Of a stretch of DNA of 64,000 nt, positions 49,046-58,308 are shown one piece after another. Position 1 is the first letter of the stretch, and every line of letters starts with the position of its first letter. Origin of the DNA: Candidatus Thiodiazotropha sp. CDECU1 (GTDB lineage Bacteria; Pseudomonadota; Gammaproteobacteria; Chromatiales; Chromatiaceae); assembly GCF_963455295.1 (NCBI RefSeq), contig NZ_OY734020.1:2542001-2606000 (forward strand), given 5' to 3'. The notes beneath the pieces are model-generated. The model saw nothing but the letters and a program-made list of their open reading frames with translations. It did no database searches and was not told where the DNA came from. A program made the translations under genes and the position numbers.

Positions 49046-51547
49046 CTAGAAGTCCCAACGATAACCGCCATAGAAGAAATAGTCGGTAAAATCGGTCACT
49101 TCAATGCCATCGTCTTCCTCGAACCAGTTGAGCCCACCCTCCAGTTCGAAGGTCATGTTCTTGCGGTAACGATAATCCATGCGGAAAAAGGGGCTGATTG
49201 ATTTGCGTGAGCCATCATTGTCATCATTCTGCCGATAGGAGAGATCGATGCGGGGATTGATTCGCCAGGCGTTGGTTATGGGGTAGCGACTGCTGACGCC
49301 CACCCTGAAGGTATCCGAGGTATTGGCATCCGAGTAACGCAGGCTGAGGATACCGATATCCCCCTTTTTCAAGAGATCGTTTTTAATCACCTGGAAGGTA
49401 TAGAAGAACTCGTTATCCGTCTCTTCGGTGGCCGGCACTCCACCGGATTCCGGGGTTGCGCCGGTTTTGCTGACTGTTATGTCACCACTCAACTGCAAGG
49501 TTTTCGAGAATGGGCGATTGATACCGAATGAGAATGAGGTTGTCTCCGCGGTTCGATCCCGCGCCAACTCATAGATCTCATCATCCGTATAGAAGTTCTG
49601 CAGCTCTTCGATCGACTCGATTACCAAGGAGGTATCTGGATCGACCTGTCCACTCAATGCATTCGATGTGCTCAATATGGGGGTATTGCGATAATCGAGA
49701 TTCATATACATGCGGGTCTCGTCCTCAAGCCGCCAGTTACCCTGCAGCATGAAGATACTCACCTCTTCATGAAAGATATCGTAATCGAGGAGACTGAACA
49801 GGGATTTTTCGGGATCGAAGTAGCGGACTTCTCCACCTATTGCCCGTCTGTCCACCAGGTCATCGACACGCTGCTCCACCATGAAGAGACTGAGGTCCCA
49901 GTTCTCGAAGATACTCGAGATGTCCGCGCTGAGACCGGCAAACTGTTTATGCTCGTTCAAAAATGTGTCCCGTGAACGCTCTACCGGTAGACCGGCTGTG
50001 GCCCGAAGATTGATATCAGGGGTCAGCTCGTATCCCAACACAAGGCCATCAAAACGGTTAAGAATGCCACTGGAACGCAACCGCTGGCGACCAAATCGCG
50101 CACTGGTGCGACTATCCAGGTGTTCCACGTCGATATAGGCATCGCTGAGGGATGTATCATTCCCATCACCATCGTCCAACAGGTCATGAATGTAGCTGCC
50201 GGTAATCTTGAAGCGCAGATCGACTTCCTCACTCTTACGTCTCGAATTGAGATCGATGAAGGTCTCGATCTCGGAGCGGGTAACGCTATCCTCATCCTCC
50301 ACGAACGGGCTGTCGATGCTGTCCCTGCGGTAGTTTTGAGAAATACTGCCATAGGTGTCCCAGACAGCCTTGGGACCATCCTCGCCCTCTTCCCCCTGCT
50401 GTTTTTTACGCAGTGATTCTTTCGGCCTCTGCGGCGCTGTTTCCAGACCCAGCAGGCGTTGCCAGACACGTTCCGCATCCTCGCCCTCCGGATACTTCTC
50501 CAGGTAGCGTCGGTACTCACCTTTGGCATGGGCAATCTGGCCGTTTCTTTCACGTGACAGACCCAATAGCTCAAGCGCCTCCTTGGTGTAGATATTTTCC
50601 GGCTCCTCCAGCAGCGCTTCGAGCAGGCGCACCGCCTTTGCATAGTCACCTGCGGTGATGGTGCGCCGGATCATCTCCATCATCTCGGTGAGACGGGGAT
50701 CCACATCCACCAATTGAGGCTCTTCCATCAGTGCATCACTGAAGAGATGCTCAATTCCCCGGTCGAAAAAGGCTTGCCGCCGCTCCTGGATGTCCGCGGT
50801 ATCGACCCAGGCATCAGGGTAGAATTTTTTCACCGCCTGCAGATGCTGATCCGCCTCAATCTTGGTGCGAAAAAAACCGAGCCGTAACCGATATCTCGTG
50901 GCTTCCTCAACCTTAGCCTTGGTTGTGTAAAGCAGCTGATTCTCATTCACTGGCACAGGGGGTATCTCGGTAAAATCAACCGCTTCAGACTGAGTGCTGA
51001 GATTGATCACATAGATGACCAGAGGGAGGGATTTGACACTCAGCGGCGCGCGGGTTTCCGGTACCGGGATATCCACCGCTTTGCCCAGTGACCCCGCCAT
51101 ACCGGAAATGCGTGGAGAATCCGGCAGAATGAACTTCATGACATAAAAGTCGCGGCCCTGATTGATCCTCACTCCACTGACCGGCGTGGCGAATGATACC
51201 AGGAGTGTGGATGTGCCGATGATATTGCCCTGAAACTCCACCTTCTCCAGGGGTACTGCGGCAGTGGGACTCCAGGTCAGTTGATCGCTCTCGACCAGGT
51301 CGGTGAGTTCAACATCGGCGGTCTGGCCCAGCTTAAGCTGCACGCCGACTTCACTGCCGGCCTCATTGATCAGGTGGGAGACATAGCGAACCGGAATATT
51401 GAAATAGACATTAATGACATTGTCATCGCCCTCAGTGGTCAATTCGATCCTATCCAGAACCTGGGTAGCCGCCTCAGCCTGCCCACAAAAAAAGAGTACA
51501 AGCAATAACAGCCAAGGATAGAATTTTAGTTGATTGTTACGCTGCAC
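49046..51547 (-). CDS. Outer-membrane beta-barrel protein with N-terminal beta domain, SPOR-like and TPR regions
   Basis: An 833-residue exported protein starting with GTG at 51547. Order: signal peptide (1-26, ending QAEA), beta-rich AMIN-like domain (about 27-170), SPOR-like segment YRLRLGFFRTKIEADQHLQ (about 219-250), TPR region (about 285-365; EALELLGLSRERNGQIAHAK), charged linker, then a barrel domain (about 395-833) ending in RWDF. Aspartate- and arginine-rich alternating strands suit an outer-membrane pore. It is the last gene of the cytochrome unit; the gap of 176 nt contains a hairpin. It may be the channel for the multiheme proteins. A polysaccharide-export (PgaA-like) role is the main alternative. 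Confidence 0.75.
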   Translation of the reverse strand: MQRNNQLKFYPWLLLLVLFFCGQAEAATQVLDRIELTTEGDDNVINVYFNIPVRYVSHLINEAGSEVGVQLKLGQTADVELTDLVESDQLTWSPTAAVPLEKVEFQGNIIGTSTLLVSFATPVSGVRINQGRDFYVMKFILPDSPRISGMAGSLGKAVDIPVPETRAPLSVKSLPLVIYVINLSTQSEAVDFTEIPPVPVNENQLLYTTKAKVEEATRYRLRLGFFRTKIEADQHLQAVKKFYPDAWVDTADIQERRQAFFDRGIEHLFSDALMEEPQLVDVDPRLTEMMEMIRRTITAGDYAKAVRLLEALLEEPENIYTKEALELLGLSRERNGQIAHAKGEYRRYLEKYPEGEDAERVWQRLLGLETAPQRPKESLRKKQQGEEGEDGPKAVWDTYGSISQNYRRDSIDSPFVEDEDSVTRSEIETFIDLNSRRKSEEVDLRFKITGSYIHDLLDDGDGNDTSLSDAYIDVEHLDSRTSARFGRQRLRSSGILNRFDGLVLGYELTPDINLRATAGLPVERSRDTFLNEHKQFAGLSADISSIFENWDLSLFMVEQRVDDLVDRRAIGGEVRYFDPEKSLFSLLDYDIFHEEVSIFMLQGNWRLEDETRMYMNLDYRNTPILSTSNALSGQVDPDTSLVIESIEELQNFYTDDEIYELARDRTAETTSFSFGINRPFSKTLQLSGDITVSKTGATPESGGVPATEETDNEFFYTFQVIKNDLLKKGDIGILSLRYSDANTSDTFRVGVSSRYPITNAWRINPRIDLSYRQNDDNDGSRKSISPFFRMDYRYRKNMTFELEGGLNWFEEDDGIEVTDFTDYFFYGGYRWDF

Positions 51548-51674
51548 TCGCTTTGTTACCCGATTGAAAAATTGACAGTTGAATAGAGCGCCCAGCCCGC
51601 TGCCGGCTAAGACAAGTCAAAACCACTCGCTAAGGTCAAGATAAACCAATAAACCTTGAAGAGTCGTGGCTAGC

Positions 51675-51710
51675 GCCTGGTAATCCCCGATGAGTTGAAG
51701 ATTACCAGGC
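51675..51710 (-). other. Hairpin between the giant cytochrome and the barrel gene
   Basis: GCCTGGTAAT pairs with ATTACCAGGC across 16 nt. No U-run follows. It may stabilise the giant mRNA or partly terminate it. Confidence 0.5.
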
Positions 51711-51723
51711 AAAGTCCTACTAA

Positions 51724-54700
51724 TCACCACTCACGTGAACTGACTCTGTGACACCCGCTCTGGCCACAGTTCCTGTCATTGCTGAGGCCTCTATGATCGT
51801 CTTCATCAGACTCATAGTCACCTGCATGACAGCCAGCGCAAGTATTGGCATATGTCGGGTATCGCCAAGGAATTGTCTCACTGTTGCTGGTATGGCAGTC
51901 ATTACATGCCAGATTAGCACGGTGATCCCCAGGATAGTTACCTGAAACATGACTGTAGTTAGTGACTGGCAGCCAACCGTTTATGGTATGGCAATTATCA
52001 CACTGTACAGTGGTCACGAAATGACCGTTAGGCTTACCCGTGGCGATCGAACCGTTATGGCAGGAGTCGCAGTTACCCGTGACACCGGTATGATCGAAGG
52101 TCACGGCGGTCCAGGTAGTGGTGGAGGTATGACAGTTGTCACACTGGGCTGTGGTCGGTACGTGGTTAGCTGGCATGCCTGTGGCGAAATTGCCGTTGTG
52201 GCAGTTGGAGCAGGTACCGGCCACACCGCTATGGCTGAATCGCACATTCAACCAGTCGCTGGTGGACAAGTGACAAACGTTGCACTCTTCAGTGGTCGGA
52301 ATGTGGTTGCCCGGCTTACCGGTAGCCAAGGTGCCATTGTGGCAATTTGAGCAGCCAGTTGTAATGCCACTGTGGCTGAAGTTCACGCTGTTCCAGTTAG
52401 AGGTTGAGGTGTGGCATACATCGCACTGAGCCGAGGTTAAAATATGCGACGCGTGTTTTCCGGTCGCGGTCACACCATTGTGGCATGTGGAGCAGGTACC
52501 AGCCACATTGCCATGCACAAAACGAACATTCAGCCAGTTGGACGTTGAGAGATGGCAGTCATCACACTGGGCTGTGGTCGGCACATGCCCGGGATCCTTA
52601 CCGGTTGCGGTAATGCCATCATGACAATTCGAACAGTTGCCAGCCGCATCCGTGTGATCGAACTGCACTGCCAACCAGTTGGTTTGAGAGGTATGGCAGG
52701 CATCACATTCCGAGTTTGTCTGCACATGGTTGGCCGGCTTGCCGGTCGCTATGGTGCCATTATGACAGCTGGAACAGACACCGATCGCTACCGAATGGTC
52801 GAAGTTAACGGCTGTCCAGTTGTTTTGTGAGATGTGGCAGATGTCGCACTCTCCATTGGTGTTCACATGGCTGGCCGACTTGCCGGTAGCAATGGTGCCG
52901 TTGTGACAGCTTGAGCAGGCGCCAGTGACTGTGCTGTGATCGAAATTAACCGACAGCCAGGTCACGGTGGAGATATGGCAGCTGTCGCACTGTCCGTTGG
53001 TGTTCACATGGGCCGCATGTTTGCCGGTAGCGGTATTTCCGTTGTGACAGCTTGAGCAGGTACCGACCACACCCACATGATCAAAGGTACCGGTGGTCCA
53101 GGTCACGGTGGTGTGGCAGTCTTCACAAGGCCTGGTGGTCGGAATATGGGTCGCAGGTTTACCGATGGCATCCACGTTGTTATGGCAGCTATCACAACCC
53201 GCGACGATACCGGTGTGGTCGAATCGCACGTTTGTCCAGGTGGTATTGGAGACATGGCAGTTGTCGCATTCGGCAGTTGTCGCCACATGGCCGGCCGGCA
53301 TGCCGGTGGCGGTAACACCATCGTGGCAACTGGAACAGGTACCGGTAACGACCGAGTGATCGAAGTTGATCTGCAACCAGTCGCTGGTTGACGTATGACA
53401 TGCCTCGCAAGAGGCTGTGGTCGCTACATGAGAGGCATGCATACCCGTAGCCTGGACGCCGTCATGGCAGGATGAACAGCTACCGGTTACGCCTTCATGG
53501 TTGAAGCTGGAAATCTGCCAACTATTGGTGTTGTGGCAGGTGTCGCATGTTGCGTTGGTCAAGACATGGGAAGGACTCTTGCCAGTAGCGATATCACCAT
53601 TGTGGCAGAGCTCACAGGGATCGACCACCGCCGCATGACTAAAGCCTGTCATGGTCCAGTCATTGGTGGTATGGCAGACATCACAGGCCGATGTAGTCGC
53701 TATATGAGCGGCATGTTTGCCAGTGGCGGTATTACCGTCATGGCAGGATTCACAAGGATCGGTGACACCACTATGATCGAAGGTGTTAACCGTCCAGCTA
53801 TTGGTGGTATGACAGACGTCGCATTGCTCATTGGTATCGACATGGGTGGCGTGCTTACCGGTTGCCTGGATGCCGTCGTGACAGCTGGTACATATGCCAG
53901 CAGTGGGCACAGCGCTGTGGTCGAAGGTTACCCGCAGCCATGAGGTAGTGGATGTATGGCAGACATCGCACTGTTCAGTCGTCGTGAGATGGGAGGCGTG
54001 TTTACCGGTGGCTGTGGTGCCGTCATGACAGGTTGAACAGACACCCGTAGTGTTCACACCACTGTGGTCGAAACTGGTATCGGTCCAGACCAGGGTGGAG
54101 AGATGACAGGTATCGCACTGGGCCGTGGTCTGAATATGCTGAGCATGCATACCCGTGGCAAGGGTGCCATCATGGCAATTCGAACAGCTTCCACTGACCT
54201 GGAAATTCTCATGATTGAAACTGATTAGAGTCCAGTTGATGGTGGATGTATGACAGCTGTCGCACTGGGCATCGGTGGGTATATGCTGTGCCGGTTTACC
54301 GGTTGCGGTGGTACCGTCATGGCAGCTTGAACAGGCGCCGGCCACATTGGCATGATCGAATCTGCCGGTACTCCAGGTCACTGTGTTATGGCAGTTCTCA
54401 CAAGGTTCGGTGGTCGGTATGTGAGTATCGGGCTTACCGATTGCATCCACACCATTGTGGCAGCTCTCACAGCCGCTGGTAATACCAGTGTGATCGAATC
54501 TGACAGCGGTCCAGGTCTCGTTCGAGATATGGCAGTTGTCACAAGCTGCAGTGGTCTCCACATGGCTGGCCGATTTGCTGGTGGCGGTGACGCCGTCATG
54601 ACAACTTTCGCAGGTTCCGGTGACGATTGAATGATCGAACGTAACCTCTGCCCAGCTGGTGGTTGAGGTATGACAGCCTTCGCAAGCCGCAGTGGTGGCC

Positions 54701-56685
54701 AGATGGGTATCGCTCTTGCCGGTGGCCAACACCCCATCGTGACAGGATTGACAACTACCGGTCACACCCTCATGGTCGAAACTATTGATCGCCCAGCCGC
54801 TGGTATTATGGCAGTTGTCACAGGATGCGGTGGTAGGGATATGGTTGGCATGTTTGCCGGTGGCTATATCGCCGTCATGACAGGACTCACAGGTCTCTGA
54901 AACACCCTCATGGTTAAAATTGGCCAGGGTCCAGTCATCGGTGGAGTGACAAGTTTCACAGGAGGCAGTGGTCTGAATATGACCGCCGTGCTTACCGGTT
55001 GCTATGATACCGTCATGGCAGGATTCACAACCGCTGGTTATGCCGCTATGGTCAAAGTTGGATACATTCCAGGCGGTGATGGTATGACAGGTATCACACT
55101 CCCCATTGGTCTGTAGATGGTTGGCATGCTTGCCAGTGGCCTGGATACCGTTATGACAGGTTGAACAGCGACCTGCCACATCGGCCGGGTGATTGAAAGT
55201 GACAATATTCCAGGCATTGGTCGAGCCATGACAGGTATCACATTGATCAGTCGTCTGAATGTGAGCAGCATGCTTGCCGGTGGCGATGGTACCATCATGA
55301 CAGGTGGAACATAGCCCTACCGTCTCCACACCGGAGTGATCAAAACTGGTGTTGCTCCAGTCATTGGTGGAGTTATGGCAGGTATCGCACTGTTCGGTAG
55401 TCTGGATATGGCTGGCGTGCATACCGGTGGCACGGACTCCGTCGTGACAGGTTGAGCAGAGACCAGCGGTTTCGAAACTGTCGTGGTTGAAGCGGATGAC
55501 ATTCCAGTTTGCCGTAGTTGCATGACAGACATCACACGACTCATTGGTGACGATATGGGTAGCGTGTTTGCCCGGCGCCTGCACGCCATCATGACAGGAG
55601 GCACAGGTACCCGGTACCACCTCACTGTGATCGAAGCCCACCTGATCCCAGGATTCAGTGGAGGTATGGCAGCGGTCGCACTCCGCGGTGGTCTGGATAT
55701 GTTCCGCATGTTTGCCCGGTTGGGTGATGCCGTCATGACAGGTTGAGCAGCGGCCAAATGCCTCTTCCCCATGGATGAAGTTGACGATCAACCAGGAGTT
55801 GGTAGAGGTATGACACAGCTCACAGGGCGCTGTTGTGTTCAAGTGACCAACATTTTTGCCGGTGGCGCTGATACCGTTGTGGCAGCTTTCACAATTGTCG
55901 CTGATCCCGGCATGGGAGAAATTCGCGACCTGCCAGCCGCTGGTGGTATGGCAAAGGTCACAGGCCTCGAAGGTGACAATGTGGGAAGCGGATTTACCGG
56001 TCGCACTGATCCCGTTGTGGCAGGTCTCACAGGTGCCGCTGACCACATTCGAGTGATCGAAAAAGACCAACAGCCAACTTTGTGTGATATGGCAGGTATC
56101 ACATGCTTCGTTGGTGGCAATATGGCTGGCATGTTTGCCGGCTGCGATATCGCCGTTGTGGCAACTTTCACAGGTGCCTGTCACCTGGCTGTGGTCCACG
56201 TGACTGACCCGGGCCCAACTGAAGGTTGAATGGCAGAATTCACACGTATTACCCGAGAGGATGTGATCACTGCCCTTGCCCTGTGCGGAACTGCCGTTGT
56301 GGCAGGCAAAACAGTCACCTGAAATACTGCCATGGTCAAATCGGGCCACATGCCAACCCACCGTGGTATGACAATCGTCGCATTGGTCATTACTGTCGAT
56401 GTGATTCATCGACTTACCGGCGGCATCGGTATCGTTATGACACCCATCGCACAACACAGGAGTGCCTGCAAACTGTCCTTTGTCGTGGCATTGATCACAC
56501 TCCACATTGCGATGCTCCCCGGTAAGGGGAAAGCCGGTGGAGAAATGATCGTAATCAGAGGATACCGCTGCAGCGTAACTGCTGAACAACCCGCCACACA
56601 GGACAGTTAGCAGAAGCATCAACCAAGGAAGTAGCGTCAATCCGCTGCGGGACACTATTTCATCTTGTCTAGTCTTATTCATCAT
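51724..56685 (-). CDS. Giant multiheme c-type cytochrome (67 CXXCH plus one CX4CH)
   Basis: An exported protein of about 1653 residues. Starts are ATG 56685 or 56682; a 40-residue upstream extension is rejected. A signal peptide (SGLTLLPWLMLLLTVLCGGL, ending YAAA) precedes 67 CXXCH motifs counted by eye, plus CGQSGCH at the end. About 32 tandem di-heme units of some 47 residues make the body: CxxCH[DN]GxxATGK, H, TxxxCDxCH, W, F[DN]H. Two extra His per unit could give bis-His ligation. The N-terminus (FSTGFPLTGEH) resembles the 21-heme neighbour. It probably conducts electrons in the periplasm or at the cell surface; final location is not known. Confidence 0.93.
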   Translation of the reverse strand: MMNKTRQDEIVSRSGLTLLPWLMLLLTVLCGGLFSSYAAAVSSDYDHFSTGFPLTGEHRNVECDQCHDKGQFAGTPVLCDGCHNDTDAAGKSMNHIDSNDQCDDCHTTVGWHVARFDHGSISGDCFACHNGSSAQGKGSDHILSGNTCEFCHSTFSWARVSHVDHSQVTGTCESCHNGDIAAGKHASHIATNEACDTCHITQSWLLVFFDHSNVVSGTCETCHNGISATGKSASHIVTFEACDLCHTTSGWQVANFSHAGISDNCESCHNGISATGKNVGHLNTTAPCELCHTSTNSWLIVNFIHGEEAFGRCSTCHDGITQPGKHAEHIQTTAECDRCHTSTESWDQVGFDHSEVVPGTCASCHDGVQAPGKHATHIVTNESCDVCHATTANWNVIRFNHDSFETAGLCSTCHDGVRATGMHASHIQTTEQCDTCHNSTNDWSNTSFDHSGVETVGLCSTCHDGTIATGKHAAHIQTTDQCDTCHGSTNAWNIVTFNHPADVAGRCSTCHNGIQATGKHANHLQTNGECDTCHTITAWNVSNFDHSGITSGCESCHDGIIATGKHGGHIQTTASCETCHSTDDWTLANFNHEGVSETCESCHDGDIATGKHANHIPTTASCDNCHNTSGWAINSFDHEGVTGSCQSCHDGVLATGKSDTHLATTAACEGCHTSTTSWAEVTFDHSIVTGTCESCHDGVTATSKSASHVETTAACDNCHISNETWTAVRFDHTGITSGCESCHNGVDAIGKPDTHIPTTEPCENCHNTVTWSTGRFDHANVAGACSSCHDGTTATGKPAQHIPTDAQCDSCHTSTINWTLISFNHENFQVSGSCSNCHDGTLATGMHAQHIQTTAQCDTCHLSTLVWTDTSFDHSGVNTTGVCSTCHDGTTATGKHASHLTTTEQCDVCHTSTTSWLRVTFDHSAVPTAGICTSCHDGIQATGKHATHVDTNEQCDVCHTTNSWTVNTFDHSGVTDPCESCHDGNTATGKHAAHIATTSACDVCHTTNDWTMTGFSHAAVVDPCELCHNGDIATGKSPSHVLTNATCDTCHNTNSWQISSFNHEGVTGSCSSCHDGVQATGMHASHVATTASCEACHTSTSDWLQINFDHSVVTGTCSSCHDGVTATGMPAGHVATTAECDNCHVSNTTWTNVRFDHTGIVAGCDSCHNNVDAIGKPATHIPTTRPCEDCHTTVTWTTGTFDHVGVVGTCSSCHNGNTATGKHAAHVNTNGQCDSCHISTVTWLSVNFDHSTVTGACSSCHNGTIATGKSASHVNTNGECDICHISQNNWTAVNFDHSVAIGVCSSCHNGTIATGKPANHVQTNSECDACHTSQTNWLAVQFDHTDAAGNCSNCHDGITATGKDPGHVPTTAQCDDCHLSTSNWLNVRFVHGNVAGTCSTCHNGVTATGKHASHILTSAQCDVCHTSTSNWNSVNFSHSGITTGCSNCHNGTLATGKPGNHIPTTEECNVCHLSTSDWLNVRFSHSGVAGTCSNCHNGNFATGMPANHVPTTAQCDNCHTSTTTWTAVTFDHTGVTGNCDSCHNGSIATGKPNGHFVTTVQCDNCHTINGWLPVTNYSHVSGNYPGDHRANLACNDCHTSNSETIPWRYPTYANTCAGCHAGDYESDEDDHRGLSNDRNCGQSGCHRVSSREW
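51950..56451 (-). repeat. 32 tandem di-heme repeats of about 141 nt
   Basis: In-frame coding repeats with a period of roughly 138-147 nt. Within them, blocks of nine units (about 54186-55458 and 52918-54185) match each other unit by unit, so a block duplication is visible on top of the basic period. Confidence 0.9.
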
Positions 56686-56704
56686 ATGTCTAATCCGATG
56701 ACAG

Positions 56705-58279
56705 TCAACGAATGACCGGATCCTCAAATGTCTCTGTGCTATGGCAGCGATCACAGTGACGACCAAAGCCGCCGCGGTGAATGTCATCCCCCCGATGACA
56801 GCCATAACAATGGTTAGCGGATTGTTTATGTTCTGTTAGATCCTTCCGATGGCACTTGTCGCAGTAGATTTCACTATGCTTGCCCTCCAGCGGAAAGTCG
56901 GTCTGAGTATCATGATCAAAGGTCCACAACAACCAGGAATTCGGATTGTGGCAGCTACCGCACTTCTCCCCCATGCGACCCTCGTGGGGTTCATCGGCTT
57001 CATGACATGAGAGACAGGCAGATTCAGTTTGTTGGAATTCGGCATTCAAATGACAGGATTCACAGGTAGTTACACTATGAATACCTATCAGCGGGAAACG
57101 GGTGATGTCATGCTCGAAAAAGAGCTTAACGTTCCAGCCCAGTTCATTATGACAATAACCGCAGTCTTCACCCAGTTCATTCTTGTGTACATCGATAGCC
57201 CGATGACAGGTGATGCATTCAGCTTCTTTAAGATCGTCCATCTCAACGCTGCGATGACAGGCGGAACAGACCAGATCCTCATGCTTGCCCTTTAATGGAA
57301 ATTCAGTGTCCTTGCCATGGTCGAACTTCACTTTGGTCCAACTCTCTGCAGAATGGCAATCCTGACACTTCTCACCATTGCGCCCTTTGTGCACATCATC
57401 CTTTTCATGACATGAAAAGCAGCTCTTGGGTAGCTGTTTCTCAAATGGACCCTGTTTATGGCAGGTATCGCAGGGAACATCCTTATGCCTGCCCTCGAGG
57501 GGGAATTTGGTATCCGCTCTATGGTCGAAATCCAGCTCCTTCCACTCTTCAGTACTGTGGCACTTGGCGCATACCTTGCCATAACGTCCATTGTGCGCGT
57601 CGTTGATCAGATGGCAGCCAACACACTCTTTAGGCGTGTTCTTGTAGTGATCACTGGCATGACACAATTTACAGTCCAGCTCCCTGTGCTTGCCAGTCAG
57701 CGGGTATTCCGTATCCAGATCATGGTCGAAGGATTGCTTACTCCAGCTCTTTTCGCTATGGCAGGTATCGCACTCCTCACCAAGCTTACCCTGGTGGGCA
57801 TCATCTGATTCATGGCAGTCGAAGCATAGTGAAGGGGCTTGACTATATTTCTTATAATCCTGGGTATGACAGAGTTTACACGTCAGGCTGGTGTGGGCCC
57901 CCTTGAGGATGAAATCGGTTTGGCTGTGATCGAAGGATTCGCTATCCAGATTGACGATATCGCGCTCCCGGCCCTTGTGTTCCGTATGACATCGCTTACA
58001 TTCTTGCACCTGTTCAGGGTCTAGCCTGCCATGAAAACCCTCGCCCTGTTTGATATCTTCGGCGACATCACTGTGATCATGACAGGAGAGACAACGCTCC
58101 ACCTGATCCGCTTTCTTCAATGTCTCATGACAGCTTTCGCACTTTTCCTCAAACTCGGCATGACCGGAGATGACCGGACCAGGCATGAGAATAAGATCAA
58201 GCTTCCCAGCCATCACAGGATTAGTCGCTAAAAGCATGAGTAGACATAAACAAAAGGCGTGGTAGCCATTTCGAATCAT
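56705..58279 (-). CDS. 21-heme c-type cytochrome
   Basis: An exported cytochrome of about 524 residues with 21 CXXCH motifs. The signal peptide (GYHAFCLCLLMLLATNPVMA) is followed by three N-terminal motifs, then six tri-heme units of about 65 residues. Each unit has F[DE]H, FPLxGxH and DxH near its three CXXCH motifs, enough His for bis-His ligation. The preferred start is ATG 58279 (a GTG at 58282 is also in frame). Lysine/glutamate-rich, it is probably periplasmic and soluble. It lies between a b-type membrane cytochrome and the giant cytochrome, 19 nt from the latter. Confidence 0.93.
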   Translation of the reverse strand: MIRNGYHAFCLCLLMLLATNPVMAGKLDLILMPGPVISGHAEFEEKCESCHETLKKADQVERCLSCHDHSDVAEDIKQGEGFHGRLDPEQVQECKRCHTEHKGRERDIVNLDSESFDHSQTDFILKGAHTSLTCKLCHTQDYKKYSQAPSLCFDCHESDDAHQGKLGEECDTCHSEKSWSKQSFDHDLDTEYPLTGKHRELDCKLCHASDHYKNTPKECVGCHLINDAHNGRYGKVCAKCHSTEEWKELDFDHRADTKFPLEGRHKDVPCDTCHKQGPFEKQLPKSCFSCHEKDDVHKGRNGEKCQDCHSAESWTKVKFDHGKDTEFPLKGKHEDLVCSACHRSVEMDDLKEAECITCHRAIDVHKNELGEDCGYCHNELGWNVKLFFEHDITRFPLIGIHSVTTCESCHLNAEFQQTESACLSCHEADEPHEGRMGEKCGSCHNPNSWLLWTFDHDTQTDFPLEGKHSEIYCDKCHRKDLTEHKQSANHCYGCHRGDDIHRGGFGRHCDRCHSTETFEDPVIR

Positions 58280-58308
58280 CACGAAATCAGGATATGATCG
58301 TCTATTAA

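Noticed and set aside
53497-53943. 148-codon and similar plus-strand frames antisense to the giant cytochrome
   Set aside because: They mirror the repeat structure of the coding strand and have no start signals or family features.
51950-56451. Regular repeats that could suggest a CRISPR array
   Set aside because: The period is about 141 nt, the repeats are in-frame with heme motifs throughout, and there are no short identical repeats with unique spacers.
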